Part shown: positions 13,081-23,964 of the stretch, one piece after another
How the letters are laid out: each line of letters begins with the position of its first letter
Position numbering within the stretch: position 1 is the stretch's first letter
NCBI GenBank assembly: GCA_024449915.1
Contig: JAMZAV010003098.1
Location: 62,001 to 126,000, forward strand
Reading direction: 5' to 3'
DNA: 64,000 nucleotides
Origin: Sweltsa coloradensis
Taxonomy: Eukaryota > Arthropoda > Insecta > Plecoptera > Chloroperlidae
The notes under the pieces: generated by a model
Told to the model about the DNA's origin: nothing
The model's database searches: none
The model's input: only the letters and a program-made list of their open reading frames with translations
Made by a program: the position numbers and the translations under genes

Positions 13081-15123
13081 TGAAACGTAACAGACGTAAG
13101 ACTAAAAAGCCCCCACGTTTTGCCCCACTGAACGAAATGCCCCACTTTCTAAAAGCTACGCGGAAGGAAAGGTCCTAAGTACAGGCTCTACTGATACCCG
13201 ACTGTAAACCCTTAACCTCGCAACTCACTCGATTAGTGATTTATGTCCTTAGTTTCGGAACAGACGTACCTGTATCCTAACCTTCTTCGTCTACAGTATC
13301 GACCGGATTAATTGATAATTATGCAAGCATAACCCTCTCGGGTTAGGCCTATGTTGCTCCACGGCGCACAATGCTATGCACCCTTAACCTAAAGCTGCAG
13401 CACTCCTAACAACTCATGGGAGGCCTCTCATCCGTCGGAACCAAATAAATACGTACCGTAGCAAACCATGGGTAAGACCTAAGTGGTGATGACAGTGACT
13501 GTGACCTGTTGATCACGGATTCCCCCGTTTAGGATGTACCCAACCTTACCGGTGCGCTAGTGTGAGCCTCGCCGCTGGAGTCTCGCGTCTCGGAAACAGC
13601 TGGGTGGTCCACACGTTCTTAAAGTTACCACTATGACTAACAAAAGCTTATGCGTCACAATATGTGACGAGCTGAAGGCCGTGATTAATTAAATGTTGAG
13701 GTTGTGAAATGACTTGGGATGTGGAAGGTCGTTAGCATGCCCATAATGAATTTAAAGTGGATTAATTCGGATATCAAAAAGGTTGCTTTAATGATTCTAT
13801 ATGCAAACAAATGAATGAGAAGATGCAATTAGTGGTGAAAGCTTGGATCCAAAGCAAAGATTTGAATATTAAATTACCGTGACATTACATAAATGAATAC
13901 AATAAGTCTTACTCGAAACCAACCAAAAGTTAGTAGTCAACGTTATCTTGAGTTCCGAATCTGTAGTGAAGTGGGGGTTGGACGTAGCCTCTACTTGGCA
14001 CGTTCGCATGGTGGTTTATGCAGCGCTGTTGGCGGCATCGGACCCTCAGGGCGAATTCCGCAGTGGCGATTGACCTGCTTCCCATCTTGGCGTCCTGGGT
14101 GGACCGCGAAGTGTAAAATGTAGAAATGTATTACTCATATGTAGACCAGGGTAGGCAGATATATTCCGTTGGGAAATGGTACTAATTATGATGATTTTGG
14201 TTGATTAGATGCCTAGCCACGACTGGACCACGTGGTGTACAATTATAGTTTTCGCCGTGTAAAATGGCCCCTCAACTCAGGGATATTCAGTTAGTTGCAT
14301 AAAGATTGCCACTTCCCGGACTAATGAAAACTGTGAACTTTAAATAGAAATGTCCCATTGTCCTAGCTGGTGTCGTCACTGCCCCGGGTGGTCCGTCGGT
14401 CGTATGTAGCTACCATATACTCTGGTGGAGCGGCCTTAAAACACATCGCAGATTACGGCCGAAATGGTGTTAATGTGTTTGAAACTAAATCAAACCGAAA
14501 AACTAGCACTGAAACCGCTCTCTTTACGTGGAGAAGGCGTGTGGTTTCCATTGCCCTAAGATGCCTCTCTCGCCTGCTTGATGGGCGCACTCGAGGATTC
14601 TTGAAACGATTAGCTCGTCTAAGGCTTGAATCTCAGTGGACGATCAACTCTGTTCTCTTTCGCGCCTCAAAACGCCCTGCTCTGCTGTCCTAGTGAGGAC
14701 GTAGACCACTTGTCACTGGCCACATCCACCCCGTCCGCTTCGCTGATTGGTCGACTACTGGTGAAACCACTATTTCCTCGCCGATCCAGGCTGTCCTAGC
14801 CCCGCAGACCGAGTGAAGCCTACCTCGTTTTGCACAGATTTAGACGCACAAAATTCACCCCGTTGGTACAGCAAATAACATTGCTGACCATTAGCCAACT
14901 TTTAGACTTATCGCACAAGCCTAGGCTATTCCCATATGACCTTAGCCATAACCACTAGCTTTCCTATTAGGACAAGCTTAATTTACATAGACATGTAAAT
15001 TATGCAAAAATTATGTAGAACTTGAAAATTATTGATTATGTAAATTTAAAAAAATATGTAACTTTTAGGTTTCAAAATTGAAAAATAGGGACCAACATGG
15101 CCGTCCAGGGCTGTACAGTTACA
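13081..15123 (-). repeat. 5' LTR of the 9.19-kb retrotransposon
   Basis: About 2043 bp, paired with 5934-7981. The ends TGAAACG and GTTACA are shared. Aligned by eye, one-base gaps are very frequent, often at short homopolymers, while matching words of 10-30 bases persist between them. Confidence 0.88.
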
Positions 15124-15127
15124 TCGC

Positions 15128-15277
15128 AAACTCATTAGTTTGATGGAATTTGAAATATAAAACTACTAGGGTTTTCACAAAAATAACACAGAAACGGCAA
15201 CCATAAAATTCGGGCGGGCACTGCTGTTCAAAGACAAATATTTGAATTTATGGGCGGCAAAAGGTGGCGCCGTCACA
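15128..15277 (-). repeat. Direct repeat copy 2, second part (candidate LTR end)
   Basis: Continues the repeat broken at 5933 and matches 495-643 with a few substitutions. The match to copy 1 stops within a base or two of 15277, at GCCGTCACA, and helicase-like coding sequence starts in the next codon. This is the outer boundary of the candidate LTR element. Confidence 0.8.
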
Positions 15278-15346
15278 ACCTCGCTATTTAGCAACTACTT
15301 CAACAAGTGTCCCGTCATCAAAATTGTCGGCAGGGGTTTCCTTGTA
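15278..15346 (+). pseudogene. Truncated DHX9/maleless-like helicase exon fragment
   Basis: Twenty-three codons read TSLFSNYFNKCPVIKIVGRG and on to LV. This matches the DHX9/MLE segment after the SAT (motif III) box: a TS.F..YF..CP..EV.GR..PVQ pattern lying directly before the sequence encoded at 18429. The upstream half, including SAT itself, is missing, because the repeat ending at 15277 replaces it. No donor site in the phase required by the next exon (one base into a codon) is visible; GT occurs only in the other phases. Either an LTR element interrupts the exon, or the assembly joins wrongly here. Confidence 0.7.
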
Positions 15347-15825
15347 TACTTGTATTTATATTTATTTTTTTATATATATATATATTTATATTTAGTTATT
15401 TGTCTGGTGAAAGAGATGGATCCCAACAGCTTCTGAAGTGGAGTTGGCACGCCACAATAGAAAAAAACACAAAATGTACACTGTGTTTCAATATCTTTTT
15501 TCCCATGTGACTTTCCTGAGGGAGTGAAGAGAGAAATACTGAAGTCTAACTAAAATCTAGGTTAGCTGTTGGCTAGGAGTGGGGGGGAGGTGGCAGAATT
15601 AAGTAGGATGTGTAGTGACTGGGTGGCAGTGGGAGGAGAATTATCGGAGGTTTTAATTTGGTTTGTGCTTTGTGGCGGGATTTGCAAATTTGCAAACCTC
15701 CGGTAGGCCAGTTCCCATCTTCTTTATTCACAATCGTAAATGGAAGACCCTATGACACAGGCTAGTCAAGGAAGCAAGTCATGAAGGAAAGCCATGTCCA
15801 TAGTGGGGTCGTCGTTTGCTATTCG
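15347..15825. other. Intronic stretch with AT-rich run
   Basis: Begins with a TATATTTATATT-type low-complexity run (15350-15400). No gene or recognisable repeat otherwise. Confidence 0.5.
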
Positions 15826-15828
15826 TGT

Positions 15829-16262
15829 GGCTCGTTGGTCTTGTGGTTAGCGTACCTGCTTCCAATGCAGAAGGTCCAGGGTTCGATTCCCGTCAAAAGT
15901 CAGAAGTTTTATAACTTCTGATTTGGACTTAAGTCCATCAGTTCTTGTCTTAGGAGTTTGTAAACGGTGACTTTGGAGCCGTCCTGGTAACGAAGCACAT
16001 AATAAATTCAGAGTTGTTCTAAATCGGCCTTGTTGATTCTGGCGTTTTATCCGCGGGTGTTCGCACTGTCCATACCACTGATTGCTATACTTCCTATTAA
16101 AAATATCGATCTTTGGTTGGTTATCGCTCACTCGTCGATTGCGTCGGGGCCTACAAGGTTGGCTTGGTCGCTTTGATTTACTGTCCCCCACTGAAAATCA
16201 GTTAGGCTATATAACTGAGTGGGTAGACTCTAAATACAATTTATTTATTTTATTTATATATT
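15829..16262 (+). mobile_element. tRNA-derived SINE, copy 1 (full length)
   Basis: The head folds like a tRNA: TGTGGTTAGCGTACC (A box), an arm CTGC-TTCCAAT-GCAG whose loop reads anticodon CCA (Trp-like), and GGTTCGATTCC (B box, 15892-15902). It is followed by a body (TTGGACTTAAGTCCA, TTAGGAGTTTGTAAACGG, CGCGGGTGTTCGCACTGTCC, TCACTCGTCGATTGCG) and a tail of TTTATTTATT. The same body occurs at 40232-40676 and, reversed, at 27160-27425. Confidence 0.9.
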
Positions 16263-16554
16263 GATTCGTCCGATTATTTCACGAGACTACCAATAAATAT
16301 ACCTAATCGATTCAGTCTTCCCGGATCGATATTATCAATAATTGAGTACCTCTCGCCCATTTAATAAATAGTTTTTTTCCCGAAACTCGCCGGGATCGCC
16401 TCTTCAGAATATATGTGCCCACTAGATTGCAGCATTCGCGCTTGCCTGCTTGATGCATTAGCATCCAGAGTGCAGTGCTTCAAAAATCGAAAAATTATTC
16501 GATTTTCGACCTGAAACAGCTGGGAAATAGGCCTCCACCAAATTAATCACAATG

Positions 16555-16985
16555 ACTTGACTTACAAATTGACTTTAGGCAAGGGCCTAGGTCCCTACTT
16601 GTATTTATATTTGTCTAAGCCTAGGGCCTAGGCCTACCCAAAATTAATTATTTGGTTAGAAAGAAAGGCCTGTGGTTTAGATAAGCCCATGGATGCTAGC
16701 CTAGGCAGGCCCTAGGCCAAATGCATTTGGTAAGTTGAAAATTGTTAGTTTGTAGCCTAGGCGGAGGCCCTAGGCCTAGGTACAACTTACAACTAGACTA
16801 GCTAATTTGTAATTTGGTCTCTCTTCCCAGTTGGTCCTAGGCCTAGGCCTAACCTTCATGGCTAATCTAAAGCACAGGCCATTCTTTCTAACCTAATTAT
16901 TACTAGGACCCTAGGCCCTTCAAGTAGCTAGGCCTTGGCCCTTCAAATAGGCCTAGGCCCAAGCCTCAAGTCAAATTGTGAGTCA
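16555..16985. repeat. AGGCCTAG-rich interspersed array
   Basis: Dozens of overlapping TAGGCCTAG, CCTAGGCC and GGCCCTAGG words on a loose 8-12 bp spacing. Similar clusters occur at 22860-23345, 29390-29445 and 51020-51060. The word is self-complementary, so strand is undefined. Confidence 0.7.
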
Positions 16986-17883
16986 ATGTGATTAATTTGG
17001 TGATCCTTTGCAATTTTTGTACTTGATAAAGTGATATAAAGATGCTGCATTTAATTTATCTATTTGTCGGAAAATTTCCCGATCCCGTCTCGATTCCCGG
17101 ATTTTGTAATGTAAAATTCCCGATCCCGTCCCGAGTCTGAAAAATCCTTTCCCGCACATACCTAGCAATTACCAAGATGACAATTGAATTTTTATGTACT
17201 CATCACTAGTTGGAGATACCACAGGTCACGGCTTGGCACCCTTGTTTTGATTTGAAAGGTTCTGAGTTCGACAACTTTACGTAGTGGTTGTGATTGCTTC
17301 AAGTGACGGGCTCGGTGCGCTGTCTGGTTCCGCCGACTCACTCGTGCTGCCCTCTGACGGCGCGCGTCTCAACTCGTATGGCTCCTCACATGCTCCCAGT
17401 TGGCGGTCCAACTCATTCCCACCATCAATTCAACTGTTCGCCGAGCTTCGCAAAATCTCGCAAAACTGTCTCGAAATATCCCGGTTTGGCTCCGATATTG
17501 TCACTTAGTATAGTTCTTCGGCACGTAGCTTTGATAGACACGGTTCCTCACTTAGGAATCCGTTATTACAATGTTCCGACGAAATATTCCAAACTTTCTA
17601 TGCTGCCAGACTACTCACAATGTTCTCCGATAAATTCCTCCTATGAACTCATAAAGTCCACACTCCCTACTCTACCTACAAGTTTGAACCAGAAATCGCC
17701 AAGATGGCGGTTCTAGGGGCACTCCTGACTGCAACTCGAAAATGGGGGCTATAACTAGCTCGACATAGTTACCACGTGCAATTTTCTCATTCACTGTTCT
17801 TAACTTCAGCTTTCCCACGTCTGACATCAACTACGCCTTTGATTTAAATGCAATTCCTATTTATCTGCTGTCTGTTATCACAC

Positions 17884-17990
17884 AAAAATACAAACAGAAA
17901 GAAAAAAAAAGAAAAAAAAAACATTCCGGATTTTTTTCTTCAGTGTAGTGGAATGGAATTTTCACTTTGCTTGCTACGCTCATCAATCAA
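17884..17990. repeat. End fragment of the GAGCGAAGC / CATTCCGGATTTTTT repeat family
   Basis: ACAAAAATACAAACAGAAAG, an A-rich run, then CATTCCGGATTTTTTTCTTC and GCTACGCTCATC match 28760-28852. Related copies lie at 25790-25985, 47345-47485 and 51745-51890. Confidence 0.6.
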
Positions 17991-18428
17991 TAGTCGATTT
18001 CAAGCCAAGGTCAAACGCGTGTCTCCGACTTACGAGATTAGACCAAAGAAGCATTAGACAGGTCTTTAATCTGAGTTCTTAGGAGCCATGCACAGTGTCA
18101 GTGCGCACGGGCACGTCGTGGGAGTTACCAGTCAGCTGTTCGCTGGCGGTGTGAAGACTGTTAAAGAGCACGTCATCTGGAAAATTATGACTGACTTTTC
18201 CCCCTGCCCAAATTTTCGAGCAGTTGTTTTTCGTAATCGTGCGAGACTCGAGCAGGCAGGACTTTGTTCTTGATCTGGTCTCAAAATTTTGAGACGGCAC
18301 AGCCCTACTAAAGAGTAGGCTATAACATAGTGAGTGAGTTGTGTTGGATACATACCGTAATGAAAGTTGACCCACAACTCGTTGAAAACAGATGAAATAA
18401 AATAACCTTTGGCTTGTTCTGATTCCAG

Positions 18429-18648
18429 AGTATTTCTTGGAAGACTGTGTGGAGATTTTGAATTTTGTCCCGGTGGCAGACACGCGCAAGCGCAAGGGCC
18501 GTGACGACGAAGACACGCCCACTGGGGAGGAATCCGACGAGAACCTTAACAAGGCGGTGTCTAGTAACTACAAGGTGACCACACGCAACGCCATGGCCCA
18601 GCTGAGCGAGAAGGAGATCAACTTTCAACTCATTGAGGAGCTGCTCAA
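18429..18648 (+). CDS. DHX9/maleless-like RNA helicase, exon (start of RecA2)
   Basis: Acceptor TTCTGATTCCAG precedes 18429 and donor GTAAGA follows 18648. The exon opens two bases into a codon and ends with AA of a Lys codon completed by the next exon. It encodes EYFLEDCVEILNFVP, an acidic and basic low-complexity linker (RKRKGRDDEDTPTGEESDE), then KTTRNAMAQLSE-like sequence and INFQLIEELL. This is the MLE/DHX9 segment between motif III and motif IV. DHX9/MLE is a 3'-5' DEAH-box helicase that unwinds RNA and RNA:DNA hybrids in the nucleus; in flies MLE acts in dosage compensation. No frame break is seen here. A closely related MLE paralogue cannot be excluded. Confidence 0.93.
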
Positions 18649-19242
18649 GTAAGAACTGGTGGCTCTCTCTTCCTCACTCTCACTGTTTAACTATGGCATG
18701 TTCATTCATGTGTACAGGGCTGTAGGGAACACCGGTTCTCGATTGATCATCCAAGTTAAGCATCATTCATTATTCATTGGACATGGTCAGTATTAAAGGA
18801 ATTGTCTCGGTTTGCATAACAAGCTCCTCAGAAGGTGCCTTGATTCAATTCAAGAACAATACAACAAAATCCAGGTCGCTGAGACTTATGGAACCCAAAT
18901 AATCACGCTTTTACTAAAGCCCTGCACAGCGCGTAGGCCGCCTATGGTGACGTCACTGCAGGGCTACCTGCTAGGCTGGCTCCAGCCGAGGAAGGCCTCG
19001 CTCAAGCTCGCTGCCGTGCCGTAAGCGGCCGCTTACGGCGGCACAATTTCCTAGGGGTGGCATTGCCGCCCTGACATTTCTAATAACCGATTTTACATGT
19101 TGAAAGAACAAGATAAATACCACTGTTTCTGAATACTAACTAAATTAAAGTTTTTATAGTACTAGGAAGCTTCACAAACGCTTTTTTTAGTCGCGTTGAT
19201 GGATGAGCTTTTTAATTATAAAATGTTATTATTAATTTAAAA
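18649..19242. other. Intron start, no gene
   Basis: Contains a GC-rich palindrome around 19014-19045 (GCCGTAAGCGGCCGCTTACGGC). Similar GC-rich material with GTGACGTCAC and GCGGCCGC words occurs reversed at 35360-35460, so this may be a small repeat. Confidence 0.4.
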
Positions 19243-19910
19243 TAGGGCTGTGCGAGTACTCGATTTCTCGAGCTTTTTCGAGCTTCAGTTTTGAGCTCGC
19301 GCCGAGCCGAGCTTGGCTTTATGCTCAATTCATTCGAGCCGAGCCTACAAAAACACGCAGTACACGCGCTCATTTTCATCAACACTCAACAGACAGTCTT
19401 GTCCACCAGTATGAAAGCCAGTGCTGAGAGTCGGTGGAAGTCCAAGTAGTACCTACTCCCTCCCGGAGATGGCGTATGCTTACCGCACTTGTGAAATATG
19501 TTTTCAATTGTTAGCAATAGATAGCGCCGTGTGTGTTGCGCGTGCGCAGTTAGCACTAGACAACATGTTTATTTCAAATAATTCCAATAAAAAGGCGGTG
19601 TTTTATTTAAACATCAAATGGGCAGTGTTTTTTAAACATCAATTGTTTTTGAACAGGCATGTTTCAAGCATGGCATCTCGATGAAAATTTCTCTGTGAGT
19701 TAGGCCAATGATAATATAATACGTTTCGTTTGGAGTTAGACTAGCGATAAAACTATTTTAAGCAAAACTACAACTTTGTTTCTTCACGCCAGCATACAGT
19801 TTGGTAAGTAGGCCTATAATGTGCTACTTGTAGACAAACCCAAGGACTGTATAGTCTAGGCCCTACACTTCCTTTGCCAAACCATTTGTCAAGCCTGACC
19901 GTCTTTGACT

Positions 19911-20190
19911 CTAATATGTAAATTGCTTACCATCTACCTCTTTTACAATGAATATCTCGTACCCACCCACAAAGTTTGGTTACTTACTCGGCGTCACATT
20001 GTAAACGACGCATTCATCTTCGTCTACAACCAAGAGCGAACGTGCCTGCCCGTCTTATTGACTCCAATATGTAAATTGTTTGTCATCTACCTCTTTTACA
20101 ATGAATATCTCGTACCCACCCACAAAGTATGGTTACTTACTCGGCGTCACATTGTAAACGACGCATTCATCTTCGTCTACAACCAAGATG
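19911..20190. repeat. Tandem duplication, 153-bp unit
   Basis: AATATGTAAATTG...CATCTACCTCTTTTACAATG... starts at 19913 and again at 20066 with few differences. The unit is divisible by three, which creates a repetitive 133-codon open frame (19905-20306). I regard that frame as a by-product of the repeat rather than a gene. Confidence 0.85.
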
Positions 20191-20345
20191 GTGACTACGA
20201 GATGTACAATACAATACAAGATGCTTTGCCTACGAGATGCACAATACAATACAAGATGGTGACTACGAGATGTACAATACAATACAAAATGGTGACTATG
20301 AGATAAACAATACAATACGAGATGGTGACTACGAGATACACAATT
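20185..20345. repeat. 33-bp minisatellite
   Basis: About five units of GATGGTGACTACGAGAT followed by GTACAATACAATACAA, some shortened. It starts within the second copy of the 153-bp duplication. Confidence 0.8.
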
Positions 20346-21794
20346 TTTTTCGATCAAATGAATATCTGGAGACTCGATCCACTGTGCTGTCAACACCAGT
20401 AAGCTAAATAAATTATTAACAATGTGCAATTCTCGGCGCTCGTTGAGATCGACGCTCCTCAACCACTTTATAAACTTATTACTTCTGGTTCTCTAACGCA
20501 AAAGTAAGTAGTATGTGAGAACACGATCATTAATGCGCCTGAAAATAATTTTAAATGAATAATGACTAATTCTGGATACAATAAATGTTTTGCAATAGTT
20601 ATTTAAAATAAAGACGTTCGTATTGCTGTGATGAAAACGTTGTTTTTGGAATAATAATTACTATATTTACAAACTTTTAAATTTAAACCCTTCTATTATG
20701 TAAAGACCTATGTATGTTAGCACAGGCTGCTTCGCTCTTTACAACACGGAGATGTGATTAAAATACCAATTTCCTTCAAACCAACAACTCATTAATATTA
20801 TATTACAGCATTACCTAAAGATTTATGCCTATGCAATAATTTACTATTAATGAGAGCGTATTTTAGTATTTCGTAAGACAATCCACTCGATTATTTCTTA
20901 TCACCACCCGGGAAACCCACTAAAGACCAATTATGAACGGGTACCAAGGTCGTAAAAACAGTCGTATTTCGTAATTCCTTACAGTACACACCAGATTAAC
21001 AAAAATCCAATAAATAGACATTTAAATTATAATATAATAATAAAGGGTGAGTTTCTACTACACTTAAAAATAAACTTAGGACGCGCTATTGTATCTGCAC
21101 TTCAAAACCAGTAATTTAACAATCAATCTACAAAGGTAGGTACTGCAGGTGTTTAGCATTTATAATAATATTATTTATAATACACATTTAATTCCCAACA
21201 TTAAACACTATGTAATACAACAAGTGTAATGTTGTAATATTCATTGATTTGTTGCACTTTATTAGGGTATTCCTGGACCAATATGTGCAATAATTGCATC
21301 GAGGAAAAAACTTGCATAACTGCACTTTGATGTCATTGAAGATTAAAAAAACTATCTTTTCTGCATGTATTTTTGTGTTTGTATTTAATATATTTCGACG
21401 TAGAAATAAAATAGAACTGAAGTGTGGTCATCTTTATATTTTGTAAATAAATTTTGTTTCATCCAAAAGTGCCTCTAGAAGTTAATAAATTGAATATTGC
21501 CACTAAAAATTAGCAATAGTATGAAAAGAGACCTTCCATATCGACCGTTCATGTAACCGGACGTGATAGTAACTACTCCGAACTAAAGATGGCGTAGGCC
21601 TTCACTTTTGCACTAGTCAGGTAACAATACTTCCACCGCCTTGTTCCTATAAGAAACTTATCTTCCCCAACGAAGTGTATAATAGTATCCTTGGTCTTGT
21701 CAACAAAGACTTTCGCGGAAGAATGCGGCAGCCTGAGCCAGCGATCAACAGTCGACTCGACGGTCGACGCAGTAGAATGCGATAGGCCTAGGCC

Positions 21795-22308
21795 TAGAAT
21801 GCAAACGTGTCTCTCTCTCTCTCATGTGGGAAAACCTATCACACTATCGCCTGCGCTGAAGCTTTCATCGCAAAATAAGCCTAGGAAAAAAAGGAGATAA
21901 GCCAAGGAATAACAATCCAATGCGTCGTGATCGTAGAAACATGATCACATCGCAATAATTCTTCTTCCAACTAGTTCCACACCGACCATCTTTGTTCTTC
22001 GTCAGCTGTGAGTTGAGTTGGTTGGATCGACCGAACGCGCACGCAGTTCGCGCAGGTGTCACGTGTTGGCTTACAACGCGCTCTGTTGTCAACTCAAGGT
22101 ACTCTTTAGCAGAGTCGACAAAGAAGTTTCCCCGGGTCTTCTTTATCGACCCTGCAGGCAGCGGGCAGGCTCCGCGGGAAAGATCGCATCGACGTAGCGC
22201 GTAAAATAATAAACCCGTGAATTAGCCTAAAAACGGTCGCGAAAAATACCCTGATCTTATAATCCGCTCCGGGTAATTTCTAGAACCGGGTACCCGATGA
22301 CATCCCTA
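21795..22308 (-). mobile_element. hAT-type family 2 fragment
   Basis: Ends with GGGTACCCGATGACATCCCTA. Internal words (GACGTAGCGCGTAAAATAA, CAACGCGCTCTGTTGTC, CAGGCGATAGTG reversed) match the plus-strand copy at 53317-54151. The opposite end was not identified. It is nested in the hAT element 19243-23813. Confidence 0.65.
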
Positions 22309-22859
22309 GAAAATATGTAGCCTAGAGTAGGAATCACACAACTTTGAATGACCTTTTGACACTGTTTGGCGGCCATTTTCATGTGAACCACTAGAACAAA
22401 ATTGGAGGTCTAATTGAAAATGTACTTTTAAAAAATTAATGAATTATACACGATGCATTATTAAATAAAATACTAAATTATTGTTTACAAGATTAATTTA
22501 ATGTAATCTGGACGTTCAAATTCATTGAAAGTAATAAATAACAACAAATTTAATGTCAAGTCATTATTCGTTTTCACAGTTGACAACAATGGTTTTATTT
22601 TATTGACCAATGAGCGATCTTCCCAATACCACTTTCATACAATCAGCTAAAATATTACTAAAGACCTGTCGTCTGCACAGCACAGATAGGCAGGTTATAC
22701 TTGTATCCATTTCTCTATGGTATCCATGGTAGTATCAGTCTATGGATAGGCCCTAGCGTACGTCGTCTGTTTTAATCTTGTTTCTGACTAATTTCTTTAC
22801 TTGGTTGCTCTTCTGAGTTCTGGGTTTGACTAATTATTAATTAATAATATTTTAATGTT

Positions 22860-23345
22860 ATGTAGGCCTAGCCTAAGTATTGATTAAATGAGTAGGTCTT
22901 TGAAGTAAAGTAGGTCTTTGCCACTAAGTCATGCACTAATAGGGCCCGCGGGAAAAAAAAACAGTCTAGTAAGCCAACCAATTAGGTAGGGCCTAGGTAC
23001 CTAAACAGTAAATACGTACAAGACAACGGTTATAGACCTAAGGCTTTTAGAAAAAATACTTTTAATATTCCTTTTGGGGGGTAGGGCTATAAATACTAGG
23101 CCTAGGCTACACTACCTGGGTTGGGCCGATGCTAGGCTACGCGTAGCCCTAGGCTAGGCCTAGTTTCCCAAATTGAACACATATCACAAGAATTTCCCTG
23201 TTTTATTAATGTAGGACTAGATATAGCTAGCCTAGGCTGCATATTGAAGCTAGGCCTAGGCTTTTGCCCCCCCCCCCACCCCCCAACCTCCAAAGAGAAA
23301 TTGCATAGACTAGGGCCTAGGCCTGGCCCTAGGCTAGGCTAGAAC
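22860..23345. repeat. AGGCCTAG-rich array with a C12 run
   Basis: Dense TAGGCCTAG and CCCTAGGC words. A run of C near 23267-23278 interrupts it. Confidence 0.65.
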
Positions 23346-23964
23346 GAAGTGTATAATAGTATCCTTGCCCTAGGGCCTAGTTCAATTTTTATGCAAATAG
23401 AATTGTGTTGATTAAAATAAAATACCAATAATATTTTAATATCCAAAACAACTCAGTGACAAAACATAACACGCAATGACAGTATCCTAATGAAACATAA
23501 CCTCCAACGTTTGGAATGGTCTGTTGACATACACCTAGTTCGTCACCTCGCCACACGCACGCAGCACACGGAGTAGAAAAATGATGCAAGCAAATTTATT
23601 TTTCCTGTGTTGGTTATGCCGATTTAAACAAATGCAACTTTGAAGGTCGTTCAATCTAGGCTGAATCCTACTCTAACCATTTTTTTTTTTTTTAATTTTT
23701 AAATTTAATAATTTTTTTTTTGAAAAAGCTCGGCTCGGCTCGAAAATCAAGCTTTTTTTTAATACTCGGCTCGGCTCGGCTTGACTTAAAAATTCTAGGC
23801 TCGCACAGCCCTAATTTAAAATAATGACAACATATTAACACGGCCCATACAAAGCAATCATAGGTCTGTTGGATCTTTGATTGTTTGTAACAAGGCTGTG
23901 AGTAAGGTATAAAATCTCCTGTGAAGTTTTCATTCAAGGCTGTGAGAAAGATCTAAAATCTATA

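Larger units (their letters stand above)
5934..15123 (-). mobile_element. LTR retrotransposon, 9190 bp, nested in direct repeat 2
   Basis: Two LTRs of about 2.05 kb (5934-7981 and 13081-15123) start TGAAACGTAACAG and end GTTACA, so they have canonical TG...CA ends. TCGC flanks both sides (5930-5933, 15124-15127). The pre-insertion site survives as TTGC in copy 1 near 490. Orientation is minus: a TGGCG-type PBS adjoins the right LTR and a purine tract adjoins the left LTR. The internal 5.1 kb has no long ORF, only an integrase-like remnant near 10.7 kb. The LTRs differ largely by single-base insertions and deletions, while the interrupted host repeat does not. Lineage is undecided: integrase lies only about 2.3 kb from the 5' LTR, early for an ordinary Ty3 order. 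Confidence 0.9.
16263..18428. other. Intronic DNA before the first intact helicase exon
   Basis: No gene seen. Positions 16555-16985 are dense in AGGCCTAG and CCTAGGCC words. At 17065-17150 CCCGATCCCG-type units repeat. Positions 17284-17716 hold two overlapping short ORFs with no recognisable domain, more likely part of an unidentified repeat. Confidence 0.5.
19243..23813. mobile_element. hAT-type element, 4571 bp, non-autonomous or decayed
   Basis: Left end TAGGGCTGTGCGAGTACTCG and right end CTCGCACAGCCCTA form terminal inverted repeats. Subterminal GAGCTCGGCTCGGCTCG-type repeats face inward on both sides. Perfect 8-bp target duplication ATTTAAAA (19235-19242 and 23814-23821). No transposase ORF survives. 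The interior includes a tandem 153-bp duplication, a minisatellite, part of another hAT family (21795-22308) and an AGGCCTAG array, so its length is inflated by nested material. Confidence 0.88.

Noticed and set aside
12681..13178. 165-codon plus-strand ORF as a gene
   Set aside because: Runs across the LTR boundary at 13081, antisense to the element, no recognisable domain.
15885..15905. Functional tRNA gene at the SINE head
   Set aside because: Same head with a long conserved body and ATTT-type tail occurs elsewhere; acceptor stem does not pair well.
17284..17716. Two overlapping short ORFs as upstream helicase exons
   Set aside because: No similarity to any DHX9/MLE segment and no matching splice phases.
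19905..20306. 133-codon repetitive ORF as a gene
   Set aside because: Produced by a 153-bp tandem duplication divisible by three, inside a non-coding hAT element.
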